Numbered from the stretch's first letter, positions 48,017-58,750 are shown. The stretch: 64,000 nt of DNA from Coprinellus micaceus (GCA_951394405.1 OX596334.1:434001-498000); one strand, 5' to 3'. Numbers and translations are program-made. The notes: generated by a model from the letters alone, not told the origin.

Positions 48017-49030
48017 GTTCCCACGGGTTACCTGGACTCACAGGTCAGGTATCTCGCGGGTATTCCCACGGGTCTACCTACAAGTACCCGCAGGTAGCCC
48101 GGACTTGTGCTATGGCTTACAAGGGACTCGGCATGCTTATGAGGCCCATTATCTTCCAGGATGTTTCAATATTCACCATAGACCGGCTCATTACGCTCCT
48201 CAACCTCCTTTGGCCTACATCCAGACATTCCACAGTCCTGAATCAAATAATGAATCTCATAATTTGGTTGCAGTCTTGGCCTCAGGTCTTTGGAGTCAGA
48301 AGGGTGGGGTACGATAGTAGCACCTTCTCGTGTGCCCTGAACGATGTGTTGGAACACTTCACCCCCCAGACATCGTTCTTGCTCGGCCTTCCCTGGATGA
48401 TGAGCAGGCATCTGGACTGGGATTTCCTCCTCCCAAATCAAAACCTGCACCATCTCACCCTTCAAGGAGCCTACCCATGCATCTCCGACATCGCCTACTC
48501 CATATCCCAGATGTCCAGCCTGGAAAGCCTCACTGTGGACGTGTCCTTCAAATCCGACCTCTCTGACCTCACACACCTCATCCCTGGGGGGCTATACATG
48601 GTGCAGGAAACGATGCAGATCTCTGCCACCCTCAAGTCTATTTGTCTCTCTGCAGAAAGCTTGCCTTTGATGAGATGGATGTCCTCTCTTCAAAATGGGC
48701 CTTATATACTGCACATTGCTCACGTCAAGATTGACTGCATCCGGTCACATACCAACGTCTTCCCAGACATCAACCGGTTCCTGGAACGGTACAGTTCAAA
48801 GCTGGTGCACCTATACGTCTTGTTTGAAGAGCCTGCAGATCTGATGTATGCAGGTATGCCTACCCCCCAATCCACTGTCCACTCGGAGTCTTCATACCAA
48901 GATAGCACTGGGAAGTGCCCTGTGGCATTGTCCTTGGTTGCGCCAACTGGAACTGTTACTCCCTGCCTCATTTGATGAGGAGGAAAAGAGCACCCACATC
49001 GCCACTCTCTGTTCCCATATACCATCTTGA

Positions 49031-49516
49031 ACGATGATGAGAATCCGGGCAGGGAAGGATGTTGGTGTCGATGAGGCGCAGTTGTGGGAGAAGCCCTTGG
49101 TGTGCGGCAAGGAGGATTCAGACTGGTGCTGTCGTGCTGCTCATAGGCAGGCTGATGTTCAAATCTGACATATGTTAGTATGAAGGTTCGTGGAACAATT
49201 TGTAGCCTCATACTAGCTACTCTATAAGACACAGATAAATCCACACCCTTGTTTAGGTTCCCATTCCAGTTGGTTTCTAGTATTAAACAGCAGCGATTGC
49301 AACCGGGGATCCGGACACCATAGGCACCCAGGTGCACGACTAGGTGCCTAAAGCGAGGGCATGGTGTAGTAGCAGTGCCGCTGTTATGATGTCCTGAAAG
49401 AATACTATTGGCTGATGTGATGGTCGAATAGATAAATTTATGGTTGGTATCAAATCGAAAGGGATTCTCGACAAGGCTTAGATCACGGCGCTAACTTCTT
49501 CAGAATAGGGCCTCCC
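49031..49516. other. Intergenic region between the F-box gene and the Plavaka remnant
   Basis: No gene, RNA or repeat was recognised. Confidence 0.5.
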
Positions 49517-52351
49517 TCACCATCCAACAGAACCGTCACCAGCTTCATCATCGGGTTCCTGAACGTCCACATTGGAATAGGGCTCATCCTCTCCGCTTTC
49601 TCCATCAATGTCGAGCTCTTCACCCTCCAGGTCTTCGAGGGTATCGTCCAATTCCATGTGGCATAGCCCCCCATCCTCCTCAGTGGCAAGAACCTCCGGA
49701 TCTGAGTCACTTTCACCGCCTTCGTATGGGCCTGTGAACTCAGGATCACTGGGCGAATCACTGTGAGAGTCAAGGTGACCGACCCCATGTCCCCACATAT
49801 GGCGTATCAACATGTCCCTATCGACAAACCTGCGATCCGGGGGATATGTTATTGCCAATACTGACCCAACTGTAGGAAGGGCAGGTGCTCACCGATTGAC
49901 ATAGTACTCAGCCCAGTCCTCCCAGTCCCTTGTTAGTTTTGAGACAATGCGATCCGTTCCTTCTGCATGTTCTTTTTAGAGGGAAAAACGGGGGATGATG
50001 TGGGATGTGCGGACAACATCGGCGGGATTGAGGAAGCCGGTTGCACCCTCGCTCAACAGAGGGGAGAGACAAACATGGTCAAGGCTGTGATTGTTGGGAT
50101 GGCTGTTGACAAAGTCGAACCACCGGACGAACAGCAGGTCAAAGCGATGTTTGCAAAGGTCCAGTGACCCTCTCCCTCAGTAGATCACATTTACGTGGAA
50201 TACCCCAATCGCTTGAGCATGCATATAGCAGTGTGATGAAGCCAGCTCTTCCTCCAGGTCTACCTTGCGAAGACACATGACGTCCCTGCAAGACGTTTTC
50301 AGATTCACGATATTGGTTTCTCTGTGAATGTTATAGGAAGTATAGTTGACATGAAACAGGCTGTGTTCGTAGAGGCGGTCGGAGTGAAAATGGGTCCTAT
50401 CCACGTCTGACTGGCCTTCTGGAGAGTCCAGAAAACTGTCGAGGTCACTTGACAAGGACTTGACCAACCCCTCTAACAGCTTGAGACGTAGCAGCGCCTG
50501 TGCGGCGCTATCCTGAGCGCTGTCAGTCTTAGCCTCTTCCAGGAGCGTCCAATAGACGCGAGGGAGTAGGTGTCTTTGCAACTTTGGGATGAAGTCCTGC
50601 AGTCCTTAGGTAAGCTCGACCATTACAATCCAAGGGTGGAGTGAATATTCTGAGGGGAACTAATCTTACCTTCATGGCCCGATCGTTCCTCGTTGATTGC
50701 ACAAGGTTAGGCAGACTGAGTGGGCGATTCTGGGACTTCCCAATGAAGTAAGGAAGTGCATGGGTGTCCTCGTCGACGTAGCCTTCTTCAACGCTCGGCA
50801 ACAACTGCTTGTGAAGCTTTCCAATGCAAGCCTGCCGCATCTGGATTTGTGATAGCTGTCTGCTGACACATTTCTTGCTTGTATGTTTGTAGTGCTGCTT
50901 TGGGAACCGATGGAATCGTTCAGGCTGTGCAGTTCAGCAAATTTAAACATAATTGGAAGGGCTGGGGTGATAGAGCCAAAGTACACACTATTTGAGTGGA
51001 ATATGAGTCTGTTGTCCCGAACTGGCGAATTGTGGGAACGACGTCGCCAAGAGAGTGGAACTTATAGGTATTCAAGTTTAGCGTCTTCCGCACCTAGGTC
51101 ACCTGAGCTGGCCGGCTCTAAGCTGGGCCCAGCTCACCTCAGCTCCCTGGCTTAGAGCTGGCCAGCTCTGGCAGGCAGCTGGGCTGGGCTGGGCGAGCTG
51201 GCGTCTGGCTCAGCTAAAACAGCTGAGCTGGGCTGAGCTGGGCATGCAGCTGAGCCAAGTGCGGTATAGCTCAGCTCATTGACAGTGGGCTGAGCTGTCA
51301 CGCAAGCTGGCCAGAGCTGGGACACCCTCAGCTCAGGCGGGGGTAACCCAGCTAAATACTTATAATTATAATTATTACCATTTCTTTAGCATGGGCTGAG
51401 CTCAGCTGGCTCAGCTGGCTGAGCTACAGAGCTGAGCTCCTGTCACACTCCTGTCACACTTTGTGTATGTTTGTGTACGTTTGTCAAACCCATGTCACAC
51501 CTTGCCACATTTGATAGTGACACCATGCCAACTAAAAATAAATATGATGTCATAGTGATAAGATATATCAATGAGGTCATGATTTTCAGGCACAGGGACG
51601 TGATGTGATGTCATCAATTTTGTGATATGACGTCTCCGATGATGTCACACTCATTTAGATAAGAAATGGGCAGATTCCGATGACCCTGATCATACTCAGT
51701 TCTTCACTGATAAGGGTGATTTTGGTATCGTTAGAAAGCCCTAACAAGGGCTTTCCAATGTGTATAACCCAGCGTTAACTCCATTGATCTAGATTCCAAG
51801 AATGAGCATTGTTGTGGACTTTTGATGATCTGGGTGCTTGCAAGCACAGTTTTCATCTCAATACCTGCTCTCAGATGCACATTTGTTGTATTGATGGTTT
51901 AAAGATGATGTGACACTTCTATCATGGGCCTTATACAGCTTTTATATGCGCTCTTTCTCTATAAAAGAACCAGAAACTGTACAAATCTTGGGATTCACAT
52001 GTGCGAAGGCCATTTCATGGCGCTGTAACACTCCAAACAATGCCATAAATATTGAGAGCTATTGGGTGCTACCTATACTACCTCTAGCAGCATCCTTCCC
52101 AACCTCAATCCATACCAGCACTGTGGAAGTAAGCTAGAAGCACCAAAAACACTCAATCACAGCTATATGCATGTGCGTTCTGTATGATGGACACCGTGGG
52201 AAGACTAACCACTATGCACATAAAATCTAGATTCAAAAACAATGGCAAATACAAAAGACCGGAAAGGAAACGGACCACACATGCCAAAGGTATAGGAAGA
52301 ACACTGCCAGCGTGCAGCAGTTGTGTTGAACAACTTTGCACTTGGGTTACA

Positions 52352-53614
52352 CTCAGTAAAAAGTAAAGTCAGCCAAAGTCGGCCAAAGTCAGCGTTTTTG
52401 ATGGGTTTTTTGGGGTTCTGACTTGTGCATGAAATGTGTCGTTAATTCTGACTAGAAATTTCTCACTAGTCAGATAGAAGTCAGCCAAAGTTGGCCCTGC
52501 TACACGGCGTGGGTTGCCATTTAGTCGGACCATAGTCAGGTGGTAGTCGGCGCTTGCTTATCCATATTCAATCCATGCTTCAACACGTAAATGGCACGAG
52601 AAATTCCATATATTTGAAGCTAAACTATACAGAGGGGTACAATGCAATATGTATCATGCTAGAGATATCTACGGAGTAGAGGTGTCGCAATATGGAAGCA
52701 GGCACCCGGCTGGCATCTCGAGCTACACCCAACTGGTGGTGGATTACCAAGTTGGCGTATGCCACGTACCACCTATTGAAAGATGAGTCGCAATCAGCCG
52801 CCGAACGTACTGGAACAAGTGAAGGATGATCTCACCGTTGAGGAAAACAAACTTTCAGATCAAATTTGAGGAATGTAGGGAGAGCAGTGGGCAGAGGCTG
52901 GGTATGAGAATTAATATGAGTTATACATGAGTAGGAGAGGGGGACACTCAACTTACCTATGTGTCAGCGTGGCGGCTGGGTGTGCTGGGGGCTTGCATGG
53001 AACATATTCGTAGGGGAAGCAGTGGGACAGGTTCTCTCTGGCACAATGTTGAGAGGGAGGGGGGCCACTGGTGGGAGTTTCATGTTGGCTGGAGGCGGCA
53101 CATCGTGGTGGAGAAAGGTAAGGCGAAAGGAACCAAGAGTGGTGGGCGAAATATTGAGCTCAAAGTTTATTCCCAGGCCAACCTTTGATCAAAGGCCAGA
53201 GCCCAACTTGCAAGGCCGCAAACAGCACCAATTGTGTGGACTTGTAAAAATGTTATGACAGCCTCCTACTACTCAGTTCCATCCCCACTTCGGAGCCAGC
53301 TGAGGTTCCCTGGGCCACCTTCACCTTGAATGGCAAATTTAATGACCTTCATTTTCGTAATGTCAGGACAACATGTTGCAGAACCTCAGGTTCCGTGAAG
53401 CGGATTGTACATCCAGAGGGCCATACTCCAAGCCCTAGGCCTTAGATCTCAGAGACGGCTGAGAATTCTTTGCAGGTTTTGATGGCCACTTGCAATGTTA
53501 CGGAGGGAGTACAGCACTGAGGCAGACTAACGCCTGACTGTATCAAGACTTCATCCGACTCAAGTCAGCCAATGTCGCTTTTTCTGACTTGGCCTGACTA
53601 TCCTTTTTACTGAG
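52352..53614. mobile_element. Nested 1263-bp element with CTCAGTAAAAAG inverted ends
   Basis: The left end CTCAGTAAAAAGTAAAGTCAG and right end CTGACTATCCTTTTTACTGAG are inverted copies (about 18 of 21). The flanks carry the 7-bp direct repeat GGTTACA (52345-52351 and 53615-53621). The word GTCAGCCAA is repeated just inside both ends. No domain-bearing frame lies inside, so it is a non-autonomous DNA element of undetermined superfamily. Confidence 0.65.
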
Positions 53615-53960
53615 GGTTACAACTGGTACCAAATGCATGGTTTAGGCCATATCTCAGCAATGGGTGGTCCGTTTGCTTAGATGTCTTTTGACATTTGTAT
53701 CTGTAGATAATGCATTCCCAATTCCGTAAACAAAAAATTGTGTGAACCATTGTGGGTGCCTCAAACCGGCAATACATCGGTTTTCGCAAAACTTGCTTGA
53801 TACCTGGTTGCAATGGATGGTGCTGGTCTGGTACTTGGAGCTGTGGTTCATACCATGTGAGATCACTGTCCCAATAGCCTTTGGGTGATCCAAAAGTATC
53901 TGTTTGAAAGCCCATGCAATAGAACGAGCAGGCGTGCACCATCCACACCACCATACAAGG

Positions 53961-54305
53961 TTAGGCAAATTTGATGAGGGGTTCCTGTGTGATTTATTGG
54001 TGATAGCAAATAGCTGGGTGATTACACTGCATGTGTTTGCCAGCCCCCAATGTCCAAGTCTGTTTGCTAATAACCCAAATACATCTGAACCCCAGTGTGC
54101 AAGGGATCATTGCATGGTGGTACTGGTCCTTGCATACCATTCTATGGGGTCAGGGAAATTTAAGGGTGTGCTCCTGTGTGATTTATGGGTGGTAGCAGGT
54201 GGCAGGGTGATCACATTGCATGTGCCTGCTTGCCTCTACTGTCAAAACCTGTCTTCTAATTATCCAAATACTCCTGAGGCCCAGTGTGTTACATGTAGTC
54301 ATGCA
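53961..54305 (+). repeat. Tandem duplication, 192-bp period
   Basis: Two diverged copies start at GGCAAATTTGATG (53961) and GGGAAATTTAAGG (54153). The period of 192 bp is 64 codons, and one plus-strand frame (53904-54335) stays open through both, giving repeats such as CDLLVIANSWVITLHV and CDLWVVAGGRVITLHV. Whether it is coding is unknown. Confidence 0.6.
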
Positions 54306-55060
54306 CTAGCATCATCCTTATTGGCCAAGAATTGACTCTGATATCAGGCATGCAATTTTGAATAGTCTTATCTAAATGAGCGTCCTTTCCGATCTCAGAT
54401 CTGCATGACATCATTGACAGTTTGGCATGTATGACATCACGATCTACATGACATCATATCTATTTGTGTATGCATGACATCATCACTTGTTTGTTTGTCA
54501 TGTTTGTCATTGTTTGTTGTGTCACACACAGGTCACATCTGTCACAGTGTGACTGTAACACCCAAGCTGAGCTAGCCTATGCGTGAGCTCAGCTGTAGGG
54601 TCCAACTCAGCTTGATAACCAGGTACGATGGGAGGAACAGGTACCTGAGCTGAGCCCCCACAGTGCGAGCAGCTCAGCTCCCCGTACCAGCTGGGTAACT
54701 CTCAGCTTAGCTGGCAATAGCTCAGCTCAGCTGGATATTGCCAGCCCGGAGCTGAGCTGACGTGATTTTAGCTGAGCTGGACGCCAGCCTGCCAGCCCAG
54801 CCCAGCTGCCTGCCAGAGCTGGCCGGCTCTAAGCCAGGGAGCTGAGGCGAGCTGGGCCTGGCTTAGAGCCAGCCAGCTCGGGTGACTTAGGTGGTCTTCC
54901 GCTTGGCACTATTCTCTTCCTCTGCTGCTGGTTGGGGTCTATCAGCCCAGGATATCATCAGAGTGATAATCATTGGCTTACCTGCCTCTGGCTCAGATTC
55001 TGGCACTTCTTCCACGGGAACTGATGCACTCTTAGATGTCTTGCGCTTCTTTGCAGTACT

Positions 55061-56019
55061 TCACACTCCCCCACTTGTCTAATTGGACTCCATTGGAGTC
55101 CAGCCACCCCATTGGATATCCAGCCTGGGGGGGCTGGGGTCCATTGGAGTCCAGTGGAAACCCAACGAACCCCAACCAAGTCTAGCCCACCCCAGCCCAC
55201 TCCAATTGGACTCCAACCCAAGTCCAACCAAGTCCAACCAACTCTGTCCAGACTCCAGGGTGAAATGTTTGGTAGTGATTGGACTCCAACTAGACTCCAA
55301 TTGGAGTCCAATGAGACACTTGCCACACCTGTCTTTTATGCAACTGTAGGCTGTGTGAGAAATCATTATCTTTCCCACAGTTGTCACCAGTTATCATCAC
55401 ACTCATATCAGACCCCCTGAATGCAAATATAGTAACTGAATCAAATTACCAGTCTTTAGATTTTGGATCAGCCCTGACATCATATCTCATAAACAGGTAA
55501 GAAAGGATTTTTTATTTTTATTTTTCCAGAATTTTCCAGAATTAATGTGGCAGAATAAGGTTACATGTCAAATTTGTTATAATAATTATGATGTCATATT
55601 TCCCAAACAAGAATGATGGGAATATTTTCGGTAAATTTCCCTATTTTTCCGGAATTAATGTGACAGAATGATATCATATGTCAAAATAGCACAGCCACAG
55701 TTTCCCATACCCACGCTTTTGCCCCACTTGGGTCATGGGTCCCCACTGGAACTCCATTGGAGTCCAACAAGATTTTGTCTAATGGACCCCAAATTGCAAC
55801 CCCAATGGTGTCTTGTGGGTCTAGGCTGGGGAAACTGTTATTTTTGGTCCAATTGGAGTCCAATGTGTGAATTTTGGGTGGTAGATTGGGGTTGGTTGGG
55901 GTGGGCTAGGCCCAATGGCATAGAATTTGGGGGGCAGTCTACCCAACAACCCCAATTGGACTCCAATGGACCCCATTGGATACCCAATGGAGTCCAATTA
56001 GAGAAGTGGGGCACAGTAA
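55061..56019. mobile_element. 0.96-kb non-autonomous element rich in TCCAATTGGA palindromes
   Basis: The inverted ends share CCCCACTT(G/C)TCTAATTGG and are followed inward on both sides by many copies of CCATTGGAGTCCA / CCAATTGGAGTCC (55080-55320; 55740-56010). The middle is AT-rich and contains a diverged direct repeat (AATTAATGTG(G/A)CAGAAT at about 55543 and 55651). The flanks carry AGTACT on both sides (55055-55060, 56020-56025); because that word is palindromic, the true duplication length is uncertain. It lies exactly between the Plavaka remnant and the RT remnant. Confidence 0.6.
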
Positions 56020-56025
56020 AGTACT

Positions 56026-57029
56026 CCTGGCCACTGTGAGTGGTGCAATGGCACTGTTCAGTACGCTTCCTTGACGTCCCTAACCGCAGCCTGCGAGCCC
56101 TCCGGAAGTCTCGAAATTAGCAGGCACACTGTCTCAAAAGTCCCCCATGTGCACGGGAAATCATTGGAGGTGATGTGCTGATTAATGGAGCTTGTGTTGG
56201 TGTTTTCGGTTGGTGAATATGGGTGAGAGAGGTTCTGGATGAGGTGGTACTTGCCTGGCTTCCCCAGTTTGGGGATGATATTGAGTGGCGAGGTCTGGAA
56301 GGGTCCAATGAGTTCCTCAACCTCTTCCTTCCGCAGGGGACCGATGTAGCGTCCTCTCTCGAGCTCAGCGCTGATGAGCTGGGTGAACGGTATACTGAAT
56401 TCTTCGATTGAGCTCTTGTTAGGGGGCGTGTATGTCTTGGTGATGGTAGGAATGCCAGCGTGAAACCCTTCTCGCAGCCCACACCCAATGAACTCTGCCT
56501 CCTCTTCCCAACCCCCTTCTCGCAGCTGCTTCTCCCACTCCACTGCGTGATATGGCAACAACGCCTCATGCCTTCTGCACTCGAGGGCACCCCTGAGCTG
56601 CATGATCCTTCCTCCTGCACCCAGAGCAGCTGTGCTTGCTGTTGTGGGTGGTGTCGTTGCAGCCCTGATTGGTTTGCCAATTGGAGCAGAGCTCTTGCCC
56701 TGAGTTGTCTTGCAGCCGGTTTTTGGTGTTCCTCCTGCAGTGGGCTGGACTTCCATCCCAGAGTGTTGCGGCTGCGCATTTGTAGATGTTGTGGGGGTGG
56801 CAACCAAGGCAGAGGGTGCAGGCTTGAGAGGTCGCTGAGCTTGCACCCCTTTGAAAATGGCGATCTGACCTTTGACGCTTTGCCTGTGGCTGTTGAGGGG
56901 ACCTTGATCGCTGTTGATGTCCACTGCTGTGCCTGTCTCGTCAGTTGTCACGGTAGCACTGGTTGGGGGTGGGAGATGTGGAACGATCATGTTTAGAGAC
57001 GCGGCGATGGCTGGGGGTGTGCAACACAA
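56026..57029 (-). pseudogene. 5' part of a retroelement pol gene (reverse transcriptase), truncated
   Basis: The frame from 57029 has a Pro/Thr-rich N-terminus, then a conserved block ending in the start of an RT domain: GRYIGPLRKEEVEELIGPF, TSPLNIIPKLGKPGKYHLIQ, NLSHPYSP, FPCTWGTFETVCLLISRLP, AAVRDVKEAY. TGA at 56058-56060 replaces the Arg usual after EAY, and the same frame continues TVPLHHSQWPG up to the 0.96-kb element, where homology ends. The catalytic DD box is therefore absent. The RT type is one common in Agaricomycetes; I am not sure whether it belongs to the DIRS/tyrosine-recombinase or another class. Confidence 0.65.
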
Positions 57030-57528
57030 GGCTTGCTGACATCTGCTCCTGCATACTGGAGGTGTGGATGGGGGGAGACAGGAACGAGTGATGCAGTGGG
57101 GTTAGCGGGCATAGAGGTATGTATCGGTTGTGTTCATAACGATGGGTATGGGTTTGCCCGTTGATGGAATAATGGGTATTAATGTTGATACGGGCCGTAT
57201 GTAATATAGTGTATCGAGGTGTACATAATTGCACATGACATCAAGTAAGATGAAGGACCGTATTTGGAGAGCAACCCCAAGATGATAGTGGGTCGTGGAT
57301 GCTGTGGTACAGCGACATGACAGACGGAGTCCCATCCAAATCCGATAGTTGGGTGATGCCCAGCCCGCGATGTGAGACATGGTGATGATGCAGAGCTGTG
57401 GTGTGACAGTGATGCAGTAATGATGCAACAATGCAAATAAGAACAGCGCCCTCAGGCGGATGGTGCAAATGATGCGAAGGGGGCGTTGAGTATGCGTAAG
57501 GGAGGGAGGAGGGTATTGAGAAACGAGA
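57030..57528. other. Spacer between gag-like and pol frames of the retroelement
   Basis: No conserved frame; internal, apparently non-coding sequence between ORF1 (ends 57529) and the pol frame. Confidence 0.4.
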
Positions 57529-58449
57529 TCAGCTACAGTTTTTACATGTCGGGGATATGAGCACTGACCTGACCATCAAGCTCAACTGCTTCTGCTCCAG
57601 GACCTTCCGATAAATGGACTGGACCCTCTCTTCGTTGGTGCTTCCAATGTTGAAAGGCTCCACATGGTCCTTGGTGCTCCACATCTGCTCAATCCACTCC
57701 CTGTAGACCTGTGCCATGTATATGATCAGGGCCTCCTCCCCATGCTCCTGTAGTCGTAGGGGATGGTTGTCCATCTCCATGTAGTGGGTGATGAGGGAGA
57801 GAACATGTTCCCTGGGCCAGTTCTGCTCGTTCCTGATCAGGTTGAGCATGACCCCCTTTGCAATTGAGGTGTCACGCCAGCCGAGCTTCTCATCAGCGAC
57901 GACCTTATTTGATGGCTTGTGTACTGCAGCTGGCGTCAGGACTAGACCTGCTTCGCCCTGCGTTAGGGTCAACGCCGATGTGAAGACTGTCCTGTCCTCG
58001 GCTCTTGTGGCCTCGCAGCCCTGAGCTGTGAAGTACCACTTCTCACAGTACTCAATGTTCCTGATTTTGTTGCCAGCGTACTGGCACAGGTGTTGCGCGA
58101 CGAGCATGCTGACCTGCTTTTGCAGCACGAAGTTCTTCACTTTTGGCTGTTTCTTCTCCAGCTCTGCTTTACGAAGACTTTCCAAGTCTGCGGCGACCCT
58201 TCGATTCTCCTCATCTTCCCTCTCTTGCTCCTCCTGCTGCAGTCTCTCCTCTGCCTTGTCTGCCTCCACCTGGCGCTCCCATCCTTCAACCTTCTTGCAG
58301 TGACCAGCTGTCCACATGTCCTTTGCAGACTGTATGATGTTTTCCAGGGGGTTTTGCTCAGTCACCAGTGCTGTGAAGGTTTCGGTGAATTCCTCAGACT
58401 CAAAGTCCAGCATTTCATCCTGGGTGGGGTCTTGTTGAATGTGTGTCAT
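57529..58449 (-). CDS. Gag-like ORF1 of the same retroelement
   Basis: 306 residues. An acidic N-terminus is followed by a long coiled-coil (ADKAEERLQQEEQERED; RKAELEKKQPKVKNF) and a globular part with LGWRDTSIAKGVMLNLIRN, NWPREHVLSLITHYMEMD and NHPLRLQEHGEEALIIYMAQ. These blocks are typical of the gag-like protein that accompanies this RT type in basidiomycetes. It would form the RNA-protein particle. The frame is intact, but the partner pol gene is truncated, so the element cannot move by itself. Confidence 0.6.
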   Translation of the reverse strand: MTHIQQDPTQDEMLDFESEEFTETFTALVTEQNPLENIIQSAKDMWTAGHCKKVEGWERQVEADKAEERLQQEEQEREDEENRRVAADLESLRKAELEKKQPKVKNFVLQKQVSMLVAQHLCQYAGNKIRNIEYCEKWYFTAQGCEATRAEDRTVFTSALTLTQGEAGLVLTPAAVHKPSNKVVADEKLGWRDTSIAKGVMLNLIRNEQNWPREHVLSLITHYMEMDNHPLRLQEHGEEALIIYMAQVYREWIEQMWSTKDHVEPFNIGSTNEERVQSIYRKVLEQKQLSLMVRSVLISPTCKNCS

Positions 58450-58750
58450 CTTCGCTGGCCGTTCAAGTTGTGTGTCACTTCTCTGGGTGGCTTAGAAACA
58501 GTTTCTTGTTCAATGGATAGGCGTGTACAAAAGAAAACACAGATAGCTGAGGCCAGAGGACTGAGCGCACGACCACAGTGCCAGCGAGGTGGTGGTTGGC
58601 GGTGAAGGAGAGATTGATGGCTCCACCACCACCCGCCACTGATCCATAGATGACACCCTGTTGCTTTGGTCATCCTTCCCTTGCTCGAGGTTTCACATCT
58701 GTCAATTCATCCCCTTACTCGTTATCTGATCTGATCACTCAGCTTGCTCT
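58450..58750. other. 5' part of the truncated retroelement
   Basis: Upstream of ORF1 on the minus strand, ending where the Copia LTR begins. No terminal repeat of the retroelement was identified. Confidence 0.4.

Larger units (their letters stand above)
43527..48119 (-). mobile_element. hAT-superfamily DNA transposon (hAT1), apparently complete
   Basis: The ends are defined by inverted termini TAAGCCATAGCAC (left from 43527; right end at 48119 in inverse) and by the 8-bp target duplication CAAGGGAC at 43519-43526 and 48120-48127, as expected for hAT. The 4593-bp element carries a spliced transposase gene (43778-46753, minus), a second small gene (47321-47676, plus) and CAGGTACCTG-rich subterminal tracts on both sides. 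The right subterminal tract is interrupted by a 223-bp LTR-like insertion (47794-48016). The element sits inside an F-box gene. Intact termini, duplication and transposase frames suggest recent and possibly current mobility. Confidence 0.9.
43424..49030 (+). pseudogene. F-box/LRR-like gene interrupted by transposon hAT1
   Basis: The N-terminal exon (43424-43526) encodes MQQADLPPKIREEIVRML and RSLSITCKG, an F-box-like start (LPxxIxxEIxxxL, then a Cys-containing helix). The rest lies at 48128-48853 and, after a 52-nt intron (48854-48905), 48906-49030, ending CSHIPS. Leaving out the element and one copy of its 8-bp duplication joins the two halves in the same frame through KGLGMLMRPIIFQDV. The C-terminal part has leucine-rich segments (LHHLTLQGAY; MSSLESLTV) typical of fungal F-box proteins, which recruit substrates to SCF ubiquitin ligases. 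As read, translation from 43424 runs into the element and stops at 43571-43573. No other defect was seen, so the insertion appears recent. Confidence 0.8.
51091..54893. mobile_element. Non-autonomous hAT-like element with long GAGCTGG-rich inverted ends
   Basis: The termini CACCTAGGTCACC (left) and GGTGACTTAGGTG (right) are inverse copies, flanked by the 8-bp direct repeat GTCTTCCG (51083-51090, 54894-54901). The inverted similarity extends about 550 bp inward, first as dense AGCTGAGCTGGGC-type words (51110-51430; 54550-54880), then as TGTCACAC/TGATGTCAT-rich DNA up to CTCATTTAGATAAGA (about 51650 and 54375). No transposase frame was seen, so a relative must supply it. A 1263-bp element is nested inside at 52352-53614. 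It lies inside the Plavaka-type gene. Confidence 0.8.
49517..55054 (-). pseudogene. C-terminal half of a Plavaka-type transposon protein, split by an insertion
   Basis: On the minus strand a frame at 55054-54902 (KKRKTSKSASVPVEEVPE..., ending EEENSAKRKT) is cut by the 3.8-kb element and resumes at 51082 with LNLNTYKFHSLGDVVPTIRQ and FGTTDSYSTQ. Further exons follow: CVSRQLSQIQMRQACIGKLH, LQDFIPKLQRHLLPRV (about 50580), YEHSLFHVNYTSYNIHRET (about 50350), then VDRDMLIRHMWGHGVGHL and an acidic tail to 49517. This block order is that of the C-terminal region of Plavaka-type transposon proteins of basidiomycetes. Leaving out the insertion with one GTCTTCCG copy keeps frame. The catalytic N-terminal part is absent: upstream of 55055 lie another small element and an unrelated retroelement. 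It is a dead fragment. Confidence 0.6.

Noticed and set aside
56223..56996. Plus-strand frames opposite the RT remnant
   Set aside because: Antisense shadows; the minus strand carries recognisable RT blocks.
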